In this document: positions 19,424 through 27,389 of the stretch, piece by piece | Layout of the letters: each line of letters begins with the position of its first letter | Position numbering within the stretch: position 1 is the first letter of the stretch | NCBI RefSeq assembly: GCF_022414535.1 | Contig: NZ_JADWYM010000008.1 | Coordinates: 1-64,000 of the forward strand | From: Streptomyces sp. MUM 2J | GTDB taxonomy: Bacteria; Actinomycetota; Actinomycetes; Streptomycetales; Streptomycetaceae | Reading direction: 5' to 3' | Length of the DNA: 64,000 nucleotides | The notes under the pieces: generated by a model | Told to the model about the DNA's origin: nothing | The model's input: only the letters and a program-made list of their open reading frames with translations | The model's database searches: none | Program-made: the position numbers and the translations under genes

Positions 19424-19951
19424 ATGTCCATCGGTCACACCCTTCTGGGACTCCTTGAGTCCGGGCCACGCCACGGCTACGACCTGAAGCGGGCCTTCGA
19501 CGAGAAATTCGGTCACGACCGGCCGCTGCACTACGGCCAGGTCTACTCCACGATGTCCCGCCTGCTGAAGAACGGGCTCGTGGAGGTCGACGGCATCGAG
19601 GCCGGCGACGGTCCCGAGCGCAAGCGGTACGCCATCACCGAGGCCGGCGTCACCGACGTCGAACGCTGGCTCGGCACGCCGGAGAAGCCCGAGCCCTACC
19701 TGCAGTCGGCCCTGTACACCAAGGTCGTCCTGGCGCTGCTCACCCACCGCGACGCGGCCGACATCCTCGACACCCAGCGTGCCGAGCACCTGCGCAGCAT
19801 GCGCATCCTCACCGACCGCAAGCGCAAGGGCGACCTCGCCGACCAGCTGATCTGCGACCACGCCCTGTTCCACCTGGAAGCCGACCTGCGCTGGCTGGAG
19901 CTGACCGCCGCCCGCCTCGACAAGCTGCGGCAGGCGGTGGTGTCCCCGTGA
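19424..19951 (+). CDS. PadR-family transcriptional regulator
   Basis: A 175-aa PadR regulator. The N-terminal winged helix has the family signature (ILGLL-like TLLGLLESGPRHGYDLKRAF, then YGQVYSTMSRLLKNGLVEV and RKRYAITEAGVTDVERWL). The C-terminal half is the helical PadR_C (Vir) dimerisation domain, with the HLRSMRILTDRKRKGDLADQLICDHALFHLEADLRWLE region. It overlaps the ATP-binding gene by 4 bp and so is the first gene of a three-gene export operon, which it likely controls through the inverted repeat at 19385-19403. The inducer is probably a substrate of the exporter. Confidence 0.92.
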   Translation: MSIGHTLLGLLESGPRHGYDLKRAFDEKFGHDRPLHYGQVYSTMSRLLKNGLVEVDGIEAGDGPERKRYAITEAGVTDVERWLGTPEKPEPYLQSALYTKVVLALLTHRDAADILDTQRAEHLRSMRILTDRKRKGDLADQLICDHALFHLEADLRWLELTAARLDKLRQAVVSP

Positions 19952-20637
19952 CCGCCCCCGCCGGTTCCCTGCTCGCGGCCCAGGGCCTGCGCAAGGCCTA
20001 CGGTCCCACCGTCGCCCTCGACGGCGCCGAGTTCTCCATCCACCCCGGCGAGGTCGTCGCCGTCATGGGCCCCTCCGGGTCCGGCAAGTCGACGCTGCTG
20101 CACTGCCTGGCGGGCATCGTCACCCCCGACGAGGGGTCGATCACCTATGCCGGGCGGGAGCTCGCGACCATGAGCGACGCCCAGCGCAGCGCGCTGCGCC
20201 GCTCCGAGTTCGGGTTCGTCTTCCAGTTCGGCCAGTTGGTGCCGGAGCTGACCTGCGTGGAGAACGTCGCCCTGCCGCTCCGGCTGAACGGCGTCTCCCG
20301 CAGGGAGGCCGAACGGACCGCGGTGGGCTGGATGGAACGGCTGGAGGTCGACGACCTGCGCAGGAAGCGGCCCGGCGAGGTCTCCGGCGGGCAGGGCCAG
20401 CGGGTCGCCGTCGCCCGCGCCCTGGTCACCGGCCCGCGGGTGGTCTTCGCCGACGAGCCGACCGGCGCGCTCGACTCCCTGAACGGCGAGCGTGTGATGG
20501 AACTGCTCACCGACGCCGCCCGCTCGGGCGGCACCGCCGTCGTCCTCGTCACCCACGAGGCGCGGGTCGCCGCCTACTCCGACCGCGAGATCGTCGTGCG
20601 GGACGGCAGGTCCCGGGACATGGAGCGGGCCGTATGA
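19948..20637 (+). CDS. ABC transporter ATP-binding protein (MacB/LolD type)
   Basis: A 229-aa ATPase with Walker A GPSGSGKST (41-49), Q-loop FVFQFGQLVPELT, signature VSGGQGQRVAVARAL (about 146-160), Walker B VVFADEPTGALD and the H-loop VLVTHEARVA. The sequence class is the MacB/FtsE/LolD group that pairs with FtsX-like permeases. Its start overlaps the padR stop and its stop overlaps the permease start (ATGA), so all three proteins are made from one coupled message. Confidence 0.95.
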   Translation: MTAPAGSLLAAQGLRKAYGPTVALDGAEFSIHPGEVVAVMGPSGSGKSTLLHCLAGIVTPDEGSITYAGRELATMSDAQRSALRRSEFGFVFQFGQLVPELTCVENVALPLRLNGVSRREAERTAVGWMERLEVDDLRRKRPGEVSGGQGQRVAVARALVTGPRVVFADEPTGALDSLNGERVMELLTDAARSGGTAVVLVTHEARVAAYSDREIVVRDGRSRDMERAV

Positions 20638-22961
20638 GTGTCCGTCAGTGGTCGCGGGACCTGTCCATGGGGGTGCGGTTCGCCTTCGGCGGCGGGCGGG
20701 AGGGCTGGACCCGGGCCCTGCTGACGGCCGTCGGCGTCGGGCTGGGCGTGGCCCTGCTGCTGCTGAGCACCGCTGTCCCGAACGCGCTCGCGGTGCGGCA
20801 CGACCGCGACAAGGCCCGGGCGGACCACACCTTCAGCCAGCCCGACCGGCCGAAGGCCGACAACACGCTGATCGTCGCGGACGCCAACACGATGTTCGGC
20901 GATCGGGACGTGCGCGGCCGGCTGCTGGAGCCGGAGGGCCCGCGGGCGCCCCGGCCGCCCGGCGTGGACCGGTTGCCCCGAGCCGGGGAGATGGTCGTCT
21001 CCCCTGCCCTGAAGGACCTCCTCGCCTCCCGCGACGGCAAGCTGCTGCGCGAGCGCCTGCCCTACCGGATCAGCGGCACCATCGGCGAACCCGGCCTGGT
21101 CGGCTCCCACGAGCTGTCCTACTACGCCGGCGCCGAGGGGCTGTCCGCGCGCCTCGGCCGCGGCTCGGTGGCCCGCATCACCGCCTTCGGCGACACCGTC
21201 GCCGTGACCGCCGAGCGCACGGACCCGGTCCTGATCATGCTGATCCTGGTCGTGTTCACCGTGCTGCTGATGCCGGTGGCCGTGTTCATCGCCGCCGCGG
21301 TGCGGTTCGGCGGCGAACGACGCGACCGACGACTCGCCGCGCTGCGCCTGGTCGGCTCCGACAGCCGCACGACCCGGCGGATCGCGGCCGGCGAGGCGCT
21401 CGGCGGCTCCCTGCTCGGCCTGGTCCTCGGCGCCGGGTTCTTCCTGATGGCACGTCAGGCGGCCGGCTCGGTGGAGCTGATGGGCGTGAGCGCCTTCCCG
21501 AGCTACCTCACCCCCTCCCCCGCGCTCGCCCTGCTGGTGGCCGTCGCGGTACCGGCGGCGTCGGTACTGGTCACCCTGTTCACCCTGCGCGGTGTCGTCA
21601 TCGAACCGCTGGGCGTGGTGCGCACGGCGAAGCCCGCGCGCCGCCGGCTGTGGTGGCGGCTGCTGCTGCCGCTGGCCGGCCTGGCGATGCTCTACCCGAT
21701 GCTCGGGCAGGGCCGGGACAACGGCTACTTCAACCAGTACCTGGTGATCGGCGGCGTCATGCTGCTGCTGGTCGGGGTGACCGCGCTGCTGCCGTGGGCC
21801 GTGGAGGCCGTCGTCGGCCGGCTCGGCACCGGCGGCCTGTCCTGGCAACTGGCCGTACGCCGGTTGCAGTTGAGCAGCGGAACGGCGGCCCGCACCGTCA
21901 ACGGCATCGCGGTGGCCGTGGCCGGGGCGATCGCGCTGCACATGCTGTTCTCCGGGGTCGAGGGCGACTACTCCCAGCCCACCGGCCAGGACCTCCGGCG
22001 TGCCCAGATGCAGGTGTCCCTGGACCGCGGCGCCATCGGCGCCGCCGGGAGGTTCCGCTCCACCGAGGGCGTGCGCTCGGTGACCCAGCTCTCCGGCATC
22101 GATGTCGGCGACCGGCGCCTCGACCCCGATCAGGGCGTTCCGCTCACCATCGGGGACTGCACGGCCCTGCGCGAGCTGGCGGCGCTGCCCTCGTGCCACG
22201 ACGGTGACGTCTTCGCGGTGACCGGCGCCGAGCCCGACGAGTCCTGGACCTCGCTGGCCCGGCCGGGCCGCACCCTGTACCTCGATCCGTCCTACGAGGG
22301 CTCCCCCGGCGAGGCGATCGCCTGGAAGGTTCCCGGGACGCTCCGGCACGGGACGTCCGTGGACGGGCTGCTCGGCTTCCGCAGGGGCGGCCTGATGATG
22401 ACGCCGGCCGCGCTGCCTCCCGGCGCCGCGGAACGGGCCACCACCCAGCTCTATCTGCGGCTCGACCGGTCGGTGCCGCACGCGGAGGAGTACGTCCGCA
22501 ACACGACCGCCGGGATCGACCCGATGGCGGACGCGACACTGTGGTCGTCCACCAGGGAGTCCACGAGGTTCGCCTCGATCCGCACCGGCCTGTTCGTGGG
22601 CGCCGCCTGCGTGCTCGGGCTGATCGGCGCGAGTCTGCTGGTGGCGCAGTTGGAGCAGTTGCGCGAGCGCCGGAAGCTGCTGTCGTCCCTGGTCGCCTTC
22701 GGCACCCGGCGGCGCACGCTGAGCCTGTCGGTGCTGTGGCAGACGGCGATCCCGATCGCGCTGGGCCTGTTGCTGGCCTCGGCGGTGGGTCTCGGGCTGG
22801 GCGCGCTGCTGCTGCGGATGGCCGCCACCCCGGTGCGGGTGGACTGGGCGAGCGTGCTGGCGATGTCCGGGATCGGCGCGGGCGTGGTCCTGGCGGTGAC
22901 CCTGCTCAGCCTGCCGCCGCTGCTGCGCCTGATGCGCCCGGAGGGCCTGCGCACGGAGTGA
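20634..22961 (+). CDS. FtsX-like ABC transporter permease
   Basis: A 775-aa permease with two FtsX-type units. An N-terminal helix is followed by an extracytoplasmic region of about 160 residues, then three helices (around LIMLILVVFTVLLMPVAVFI, GGSLLGLVLGAGFFLM and LALLVAVAVPAASVLVTLF). Two central helices, a second extracytoplasmic domain and a last three-helix FtsX unit follow (residues about 650-775, TGLFVGAACVLGLIGASLL to the end). Such MacB-like or BceB-like exporters move peptides, lipids or antibiotics, or act in antibiotic sensing. The PadR partner suggests drug- or metabolite-induced efflux. Substrate unknown. It is followed at once by a terminator. Confidence 0.9.
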   Translation: MSVRQWSRDLSMGVRFAFGGGREGWTRALLTAVGVGLGVALLLLSTAVPNALAVRHDRDKARADHTFSQPDRPKADNTLIVADANTMFGDRDVRGRLLEPEGPRAPRPPGVDRLPRAGEMVVSPALKDLLASRDGKLLRERLPYRISGTIGEPGLVGSHELSYYAGAEGLSARLGRGSVARITAFGDTVAVTAERTDPVLIMLILVVFTVLLMPVAVFIAAAVRFGGERRDRRLAALRLVGSDSRTTRRIAAGEALGGSLLGLVLGAGFFLMARQAAGSVELMGVSAFPSYLTPSPALALLVAVAVPAASVLVTLFTLRGVVIEPLGVVRTAKPARRRLWWRLLLPLAGLAMLYPMLGQGRDNGYFNQYLVIGGVMLLLVGVTALLPWAVEAVVGRLGTGGLSWQLAVRRLQLSSGTAARTVNGIAVAVAGAIALHMLFSGVEGDYSQPTGQDLRRAQMQVSLDRGAIGAAGRFRSTEGVRSVTQLSGIDVGDRRLDPDQGVPLTIGDCTALRELAALPSCHDGDVFAVTGAEPDESWTSLARPGRTLYLDPSYEGSPGEAIAWKVPGTLRHGTSVDGLLGFRRGGLMMTPAALPPGAAERATTQLYLRLDRSVPHAEEYVRNTTAGIDPMADATLWSSTRESTRFASIRTGLFVGAACVLGLIGASLLVAQLEQLRERRKLLSSLVAFGTRRRTLSLSVLWQTAIPIALGLLLASAVGLGLGALLLRMAATPVRVDWASVLAMSGIGAGVVLAVTLLSLPPLLRLMRPEGLRTE

Positions 22962-22964
22962 GCC

Positions 22965-22998
22965 GCGGGCCCGCCACCCCACGGGGTGACGGGCCCGC
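22965..22998. terminator. Bidirectional terminator between permease and roadblock operon
   Basis: The arms GCGGGCCCG / CGGGCCCGC (9 bp) continue after one mismatch into CACCCC / GGGGTG, closing on a 2-base loop. It starts 4 bp after the permease stop and ends 6 bp before the convergent gene's stop. Confidence 0.75.
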
Positions 22999-23004
22999 CC
23001 GCCG

Positions 23005-23433
23005 TCAGAGGGTGTACTCCTTCACCACCCTCCGCACCTGGGCGAACAGCATGCCCACGTTCACCGACTTGCGGCAGACCACCACCGCGATGACGTCCTG
23101 CTGCTCGTTCAGGCGGACGAACAGGTGGGTGAGGTTCTCGCTGTTGACGAGGATCTCCTGGAAGAAGTGGTTCTCGGAGCTGATGCCGCGGCGTTCCTTG
23201 AAGATGTCCTCGATCATGACGACCGTGCGCCCCTGGAACAGGTCGAGCGTGGCACCCGCGAGCAGGTCCAGCACCTCGGGCGGGTGGTTGTCGACGGTCT
23301 CGTACGACAGCAGCATCCCGGTGGACATGTCGACGACCCCCGCGGCGACGCAGTCGGGCGCCTCCGCACGCAGGGACTTGACGAGGCCGATCACCTGGTC
23401 GGAAAAGCCGGGGGACATACGCTTGGTGGCCAT
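23005..23433 (-). CDS. Roadblock/LC7-like protein (third gene of operon)
   Basis: A 142-aa protein without membrane helices. Its fold pattern (two helices, then strands: DCVAAGVVDMSTGMLLSYETV, TVVMIEDIFKERRG, LTHLFVRLNEQQDVIAVVVCRKS, ending in the helix VGMLFAQVRRVVKEYTL) matches Roadblock/LC7 relatives. These act as scaffolds or GAPs for small Ras-like GTPases. It starts 4 bp after the neighbouring roadblock gene and is cotranscribed with it. No GTPase is encoded next to it, unlike in the Streptomyces conservons. The fold call is by pattern only. Confidence 0.7.
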   Translation of the reverse strand: MATKRMSPGFSDQVIGLVKSLRAEAPDCVAAGVVDMSTGMLLSYETVDNHPPEVLDLLAGATLDLFQGRTVVMIEDIFKERRGISSENHFFQEILVNSENLTHLFVRLNEQQDVIAVVVCRKSVNVGMLFAQVRRVVKEYTL

Positions 23434-23437
23434 CGGG

Positions 23438-23824
23438 TCACACTCCTTCGGGGGCGGGGGCGGTCAGGATCGCGCCGATGCGGTCCAAGTGCGGACGGCT
23501 CGCGCGGTGCAGGCGGTCGACGTCCATGCCCTCGTCTCCGAGGACGACCATCAGCGCCGTGTCGCCGACCGCGTAGAACGCCGCGCAGCCGTGGCTGCCG
23601 TAGGTCACCGTGCGGCTGAGGGTCCCGCGGTCGGTGACGCTCGCAGTGCGCCGGGCCAGCCCCAGCCCCGCCGCCGCGAGCGCGGCCAGGGACTCGGGGT
23701 CGATGGAGTCGGCGGTGTCGGCCGCGATGAGCAGCCCGTCGGCGGCTGCCACCGCCGTGTCGGTGATCCCCGTCACCTGTTCGCGCAGGCCGCGCATCTC
23801 CAGCGCGAGGGCCTTGTGGTCCAT
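23438..23824 (-). CDS. Roadblock/LC7 domain protein
   Basis: A 128-aa protein with a typical MglB-like roadblock pattern: helix MDHKALALEMRGLREQVTGI, then AAVAAADGLLIAADTAD-like strand-turn-strand, TASVTDRGTLSRTVTY, CAAFYAVGDTALMVVLGDEGMD. The ATG at 23824 has GGGAG seven bases upstream. A longer form from the ATG at 23875 (AGGA upstream) would add an NHH-repeat leader encoded by a 12-bp repeat. It is the middle gene of a three-gene operon and probably forms a heteromer with its downstream neighbour. The cellular partner is unknown. Confidence 0.78.
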   Translation of the reverse strand: MDHKALALEMRGLREQVTGITDTAVAAADGLLIAADTADSIDPESLAALAAAGLGLARRTASVTDRGTLSRTVTYGSHGCAAFYAVGDTALMVVLGDEGMDVDRLHRASRPHLDRIGAILTAPAPEGV

Positions 23825-23865
23825 GGGCTCAACTCCCGAATTTTCTGTTCGCACGCGCTCGGCGT

Positions 23866-23901
23866 GGTGGTTCATGTGGTGGTTCCTGTGGTGGTCGCGC
23901 G
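23866..23901. repeat. 12-bp tandem repeat between two roadblock-operon genes
   Basis: GGTGGTTCATGT, GGTGGTTCCTGT and a partial GGTGGT follow one another in the 80-bp gap. On the coding strand they read as NHH-type codons in the frame of the next gene. Confidence 0.6.
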
Positions 23902-23904
23902 CCC

Positions 23905-24945
23905 TTACTGCGCGGTCGTGTTCCGCAGCCGGAAGAACTCCTTCCAGCTCGCCCCGGTCCGCCGCGACGCCAGCTCGTCCGGCTCGTCCCCGGCGGGGAC
24001 ACCGGGGACACCGGGGACACCGGGGACACCGGGGAGCGGTCCCGGTGGGTCGGCGGAGTCCGCCGCGACCCCGCGGCGCGGTCTGAGTGTCTCGGTGATG
24101 CCGCTCGCCCCGGGCCGGCGGCGTGGCAGCGCCGTCGGCCCGGCGGGCCGCCACGGCGGCACCGACGGCGGGGCGGGATCCCGGGGTTGTACGCCCCGGG
24201 ATCCCGGCGGCAGCCGGACCGGTATCGGCAGAGGCGCGTCGGGGCACTCCAGCAGCCCCTCACCGAGCATCCGGGCGACTTCCACGGTCACCGCGTACAC
24301 CGCCCGCCCCGTACGGAAGGCCAGGTCGCGGGCGGTGCGACGGCCGTCGGCATGGGTGAGCAGCTCACGCTGGAGCATGCCGAGCCGGTAGCCGGCGCGG
24401 GAGAGCTGCGCCGGCACGGGGCGTTCACGTTCGGGACCGACGGGATAGGGCAGCGCGACGACGGCGGCCAGCCGGCGGACCGCTTCCTCCAGCACCCGCG
24501 CGGGCGGCTCACCGACGGTGAGCGGCGCGCGGGGGGCGACGCCGTCGACACGTTCGAAGGAACCGATCCGTCCCGCGACGACGGCGAAGGCGGCGTCCCG
24601 CAGGGCCAGCGCGCACACCAGGCGCAGCTGCGCGGCACCGGCCAGACCGTGCGCGGCCAGCGCATCGGCCGGCCAGCTCGAACCGCCGGACTGCCGCACC
24701 AGTTCGGCCCATTCCTCGGCGCTGATCCGGCCCGAGCGCAGCAGCAGCGCGTCGGGGCCGGGCGCTCCGGGCGACTCGACCGCCACGAGGAGCCCGTCCC
24801 TGAAGTGGAAGGTTCCGCCGGGCGAGCCGGACACCCGGAGCGCGCCGGTGAACTCCTCGCGCGCGCACCCGGCCAGTGCCCCGGCCAGGACGTCGTACCC
24901 GATCTGGCCGAGGCGGCCCCGAGTTCCCTCCCCGATGCCCGCCAT
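23905..24945 (-). CDS. DUF4388-like protein, first gene of the roadblock operon
   Basis: A 346-aa protein I can only partly place. The N-terminal ~110 residues (LGQIGYDVLAGALAGCAREEFTGALRVSG, GTFHFRDGLLVAVESPGAPG, LLLRSGRISAEEWAELV) resemble DUF4388, a domain linked to roadblock/GTPase and gliding systems. The middle has a helix-rich, winged-helix-like part (LGMLQRELLTHADGRRTARDLAFRTGRAVYAVTVEVARML). The C-terminus is Pro-rich and contains a GVP repeat (four 9-bp units at 23995-24034) and ends in WKEFFRLRNTTAQ. The ATG at 24945 follows AAGGGGAG very closely, so the start is uncertain (GTG at 24984 is possible). With the two roadblock genes it suggests a GTPase-linked switch. Confidence 0.65.
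   Translation of the reverse strand: MAGIGEGTRGRLGQIGYDVLAGALAGCAREEFTGALRVSGSPGGTFHFRDGLLVAVESPGAPGPDALLLRSGRISAEEWAELVRQSGGSSWPADALAAHGLAGAAQLRLVCALALRDAAFAVVAGRIGSFERVDGVAPRAPLTVGEPPARVLEEAVRRLAAVVALPYPVGPERERPVPAQLSRAGYRLGMLQRELLTHADGRRTARDLAFRTGRAVYAVTVEVARMLGEGLLECPDAPLPIPVRLPPGSRGVQPRDPAPPSVPPWRPAGPTALPRRRPGASGITETLRPRRGVAADSADPPGPLPGVPGVPGVPGVPAGDEPDELASRRTGASWKEFFRLRNTTAQ
23995..24034. repeat. 9-bp tandem repeat encoding GVP units
   Basis: GGGGACACC is repeated four times and runs into a fifth partial copy, inside the DUF4388-like gene. It encodes GVPGVPGVPGVP. The near-identical units suggest recent slippage. Confidence 0.8.
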
Positions 24946-25113
24946 CACTCCCCTTGGACTTCGCACACACGCCTGACGCGTCACTCCGAGGGGGCATGTG
25001 TATCAACGGGGAGGCGGAGTTCGGCCGATTGTTCCCTACCTGCCGCTACCTGACGGAAGTTGAGACGTCCGGCTGCGCAAACGATCTGTGTGCGGTGACC
25101 ATTTGACCGCTGG

Positions 25114-25136
25114 GAGCGCTTTCGGGAAAGGCGCTC
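25114..25136 (-). terminator. Hairpin at the 3' end of oxyR
   Basis: GAGCGC-TTTC, GGG loop, GAAAG-GCGCTC, with one bulged base, overlaps the oxyR stop codon and points to termination of the oxyR message. The rest of the interval down to 24946 shows only the promoter region of the roadblock operon. Confidence 0.5.
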
Positions 25137-26085
25137 AGGAGGGTGTGCCGAGCACCCGCACCGGCAGCGGCTCCATCGCCTCGCGCAGCGCGGCGGCCAG
25201 TTCCCCGTACTCCGCGCCGCGCGCCGCGCCCGTCCGCATGGCCAGGGCGATCCGCCGGGTCGGCGCCGGATGGGCGAAGGAACCGGTGAGCAGCCCGCTG
25301 CTGCGAGTGGTCTCCAGCCTCAGGGCCGTGCGCGGGAGCAGGGTGCAGCCGAGACCGCCGGCGACGAGCTGCACGAGCGTGGACAGCCCGGCGGCCGTGG
25401 TGGTGACCGGGGCGTCCTCGCGTCCGGCCTCCCGGCAGATCTCCAGGGCCTGGTCGCGCAGGCAGTGCCCTTCGTCCAGCAGCAGCAGGTTGAGCTCCTT
25501 CAGCGCCTCGCGGGCAATGCCCTCCCGCCCGCCCAGCCGGTGGCCCAGAGGCGTGACGAGGACGAAGTCCTCGTCGAACAGCGGCAGTTCGGCGATGCCG
25601 GGCACGCCGAGGGGCACGGCGAGCAGCAGCAGGTCGAGGCGGCCGCTGTGCAGCCCGTCGACGAGGCTGGCGGTCTGCTCCTCGTGCACCTGGAGGTCGA
25701 GGTCGGGGTAGCGCTCGTGGACGAGCCCGAGCACGGTCGGCAGCAGGTAGGGGGCGACCGTGGGGATCACCCCGAGCCGCAGCGCGCCGGTGAACGGCGC
25801 CCGGACCGCCTCCGCCTCCTCCAGCAGCGCGCCCACCTCGTCGAGCACGGCCTTCGCCCGTACCGCGAGCCGCTCGCCCGCCGGCGAGAGCAGCACCTTG
25901 CGCGTCGTACGCTCCAGGAGGGTGACACCGAGTGTCTCCTCCAGTGCGGACACGGCACCGGAGAGGGCGGGCTGACTCATCCCGATCGCGGCGGCCGCGT
26001 CCCGGAAGTGGAGATGCTCGGCCACCGCCGCGAATGCGCGGAGCTGGGAAAGGCTGGGCTGCCGCCGCTTGCTGCCGATGCTCAC
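25135..26085 (-). CDS. oxyR: OxyR, hydrogen-peroxide-sensing LysR regulator
   Basis: A 316-aa LysR-family regulator. The N-terminal winged helix (LSQLRAFAAVAEHLHFRDAAAAIGMSQPALSGAVSALEE) is complete. In the effector domain Cys208 (DEGHCLRDQALEIC) and Cys217 are nine residues apart, exactly the spacing of the redox pair Cys199/Cys208 of E. coli OxyR. Oxidation by H2O2 forms a disulfide and switches DNA binding. The gene is divergent from ahpC-ahpD and the shared intergenic region contains a 37-bp OxyR-type site, so it very likely controls both itself and ahpCD. The GTG start has GAGGG just upstream. Confidence 0.95.
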   Translation of the reverse strand: MSIGSKRRQPSLSQLRAFAAVAEHLHFRDAAAAIGMSQPALSGAVSALEETLGVTLLERTTRKVLLSPAGERLAVRAKAVLDEVGALLEEAEAVRAPFTGALRLGVIPTVAPYLLPTVLGLVHERYPDLDLQVHEEQTASLVDGLHSGRLDLLLLAVPLGVPGIAELPLFDEDFVLVTPLGHRLGGREGIAREALKELNLLLLDEGHCLRDQALEICREAGREDAPVTTTAAGLSTLVQLVAGGLGCTLLPRTALRLETTRSSGLLTGSFAHPAPTRRIALAMRTGAARGAEYGELAAALREAMEPLPVRVLGTPS

Positions 26086-26098
26086 TCGACCCTCACTG

Positions 26099-26135
26099 AT
26101 AGCTACGTCCGATCAACACGACCGAGTGTAGCTAT
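26099..26135. promoter_or_regulatory. OxyR operator between oxyR and ahpC
   Basis: The sequence begins ATAGCT and ends AGCTAT exactly 37 bp later, the full length of the OxyR tetramer consensus (two 15-bp ATAGnTnnnAnCTAT units and a 7-bp spacer). The outer half-sites match fully; the inner ones are degenerate. It lies 14 bp from the oxyR start and 95 bp from the ahpC start. Confidence 0.75.
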
Positions 26136-26183
26136 TTCACTAATCAATGCACCCTGTGCCAACATCAACATCGTCCAACCCAT

Positions 26184-26212
26184 GGGAAACACCGCCAAAA
26201 GCGGTGTTTCCC
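26184..26212 (+). promoter_or_regulatory. 12-bp hairpin in the ahpC leader
   Basis: GGGAAACACCGC and GCGGTGTTTCCC pair perfectly around a CAAAA loop, ending six bases before the AAGGAG ribosome site of ahpC. The stem is relatively A/T-rich and lacks a T tract, so it looks like an mRNA-stabilising or translation-controlling element rather than a terminator. Confidence 0.6.
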
Positions 26213-26229
26213 CGCTGCAAGGAGAGCGC

Positions 26230-26784
26230 GTGCTCACTGTCGGTGACAAGTTCCCCGAGTTCGAACTGACGGCCTGTGTCTCGCTGGAGACGGGCAAGGA
26301 GTTCGAGAAGATCGACCACAAGACCTACGAGGGCAAGTGGAAGGTGATCTTCGCTTGGCCCAAGGACTTCACCTTCGTGTGCCCCACCGAGATCGCGGCC
26401 TTCGGCAAGCTGAACGACGAGTTCGCCGACCGCGACGCCCAGGTCCTCGGCTTCTCCGGCGACTCCGAGTTCGTCCACCACGCCTGGCGCAAGGACCACG
26501 ACGACCTGCGCGACCTGCCGTTCCCGATGTTGGCGGACTCCAAGCACGAGCTGATGCGCGACCTCGGCATCGAGGACGAGGACGGCTTCGCGCAGCGTGC
26601 CGTCTTCATCGTCGACCCGAACAACGAGATCCAGTTCTCCATGGTGACCGCGGGCTCCGTCGGCCGTAACCCCAAGGAGGTCCTGCGGGTCCTGGACGCG
26701 CTCCAGACGGACGAGCTGTGCCCGTGCAACTGGAAGAAGGGCGACGAGACCCTCGACCCGGTCGCGCTGCTGGCCGGTGAGTGA
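26230..26784 (+). CDS. ahpC: Alkyl hydroperoxide reductase C (peroxiredoxin)
   Basis: A 184-aa 2-Cys peroxiredoxin that reduces H2O2 and organic peroxides. The peroxidatic Cys51 lies in FTFVCPTEIAAF; the C-terminal resolving cysteine is Cys164 or Cys166 in DELCPCNW, the usual arrangement of the actinobacterial AhpC that pairs with AhpD. I use the GTG at 26230 (MLTVGDKFPEF), with AAGGAG upstream; an in-frame ATG at 26182 would place the leader hairpin inside the coding region. ahpD follows after 3 bp. Expression is expected to rise with peroxide through OxyR. Confidence 0.96.
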   Translation: MLTVGDKFPEFELTACVSLETGKEFEKIDHKTYEGKWKVIFAWPKDFTFVCPTEIAAFGKLNDEFADRDAQVLGFSGDSEFVHHAWRKDHDDLRDLPFPMLADSKHELMRDLGIEDEDGFAQRAVFIVDPNNEIQFSMVTAGSVGRNPKEVLRVLDALQTDELCPCNWKKGDETLDPVALLAGE

Positions 26785-26787
26785 CGC

Positions 26788-27330
26788 ATGTCCCTCGACA
26801 GCCTCAAGGCCCGTGTACCGGACTACGCCAAGGACCTGAAGCTCAACCTGGGCTCCGTCATCGGCAACTCCGACCTGCCCGAGCAGCAGCTGTGGGGCAC
26901 CGTGCTGGCGACCGCCATCGCCTCACGCTCCGCGATCGTGCTGCGTGAGCTGGAGCCGGAGGCGAGGGCCAGCCTCAAGCCGGAGGCCTACACGGCGGCC
27001 AAGGCCGCCGCCGCGGTCATGGCGATGAACAACGTCTTCTACCGCACCCGCCACCTGCTGTCGGACCACGAGTACGGCAACCTGCGCGCGGGCCTGCGGA
27101 TGAACGTCATCGGCAACCCCGGCGTCGACAAGGTCGACTTCGAGCTGTGGTCCTTCGCGGTCTCCGCGGTCAACGGCTGCGGCATGTGCCTGGAGTCGCA
27201 CGAGCAGATCCTGCGCAAGGCCGGCCTCGACCGCGAGGTCGTCCAGGAGGCGTTCAAGATCGCCGCGGTGATCCAGGCGGTCGGCGCGACGCTGGACGCG
27301 GAGGCGGTCCTGGCCGAGTCGGCCGAGTAA
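26788..27330 (+). CDS. ahpD: Alkyl hydroperoxidase AhpD
   Basis: A 180-aa all-helical AhpD protein that re-reduces AhpC through a lipoamide-linked relay (dihydrolipoamide dehydrogenase and succinyltransferase in mycobacteria). The catalytic CxxC is Cys131-Gly-Met-Cys134 with His138 following, and Glu119 is in the expected place of the proton relay. Length and motif match the mycobacterial enzyme. It is translated right after ahpC and followed by a terminator hairpin. Confidence 0.96.
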   Translation: MSLDSLKARVPDYAKDLKLNLGSVIGNSDLPEQQLWGTVLATAIASRSAIVLRELEPEARASLKPEAYTAAKAAAAVMAMNNVFYRTRHLLSDHEYGNLRAGLRMNVIGNPGVDKVDFELWSFAVSAVNGCGMCLESHEQILRKAGLDREVVQEAFKIAAVIQAVGATLDAEAVLAESAE

Positions 27331-27348
27331 CCCTCCCGGCCCCGCCAC

Positions 27349-27389
27349 GGCCCCCGTACGCCCGACCACCCTCCGGGCGCACGGGGGCC
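27349..27389 (+). terminator. Terminator of ahpCD
   Basis: The arms GGCCCCCGT / ACGGGGGCC continue after one mismatch into CGCCCG / CGGGCG, 18 bp after the ahpD stop. Confidence 0.75.

Noticed and set aside
23995-24034. CRISPR-like short repeat array
   Set aside because: Units are 9 bp, contiguous and coding; there are no spacers or cas genes.
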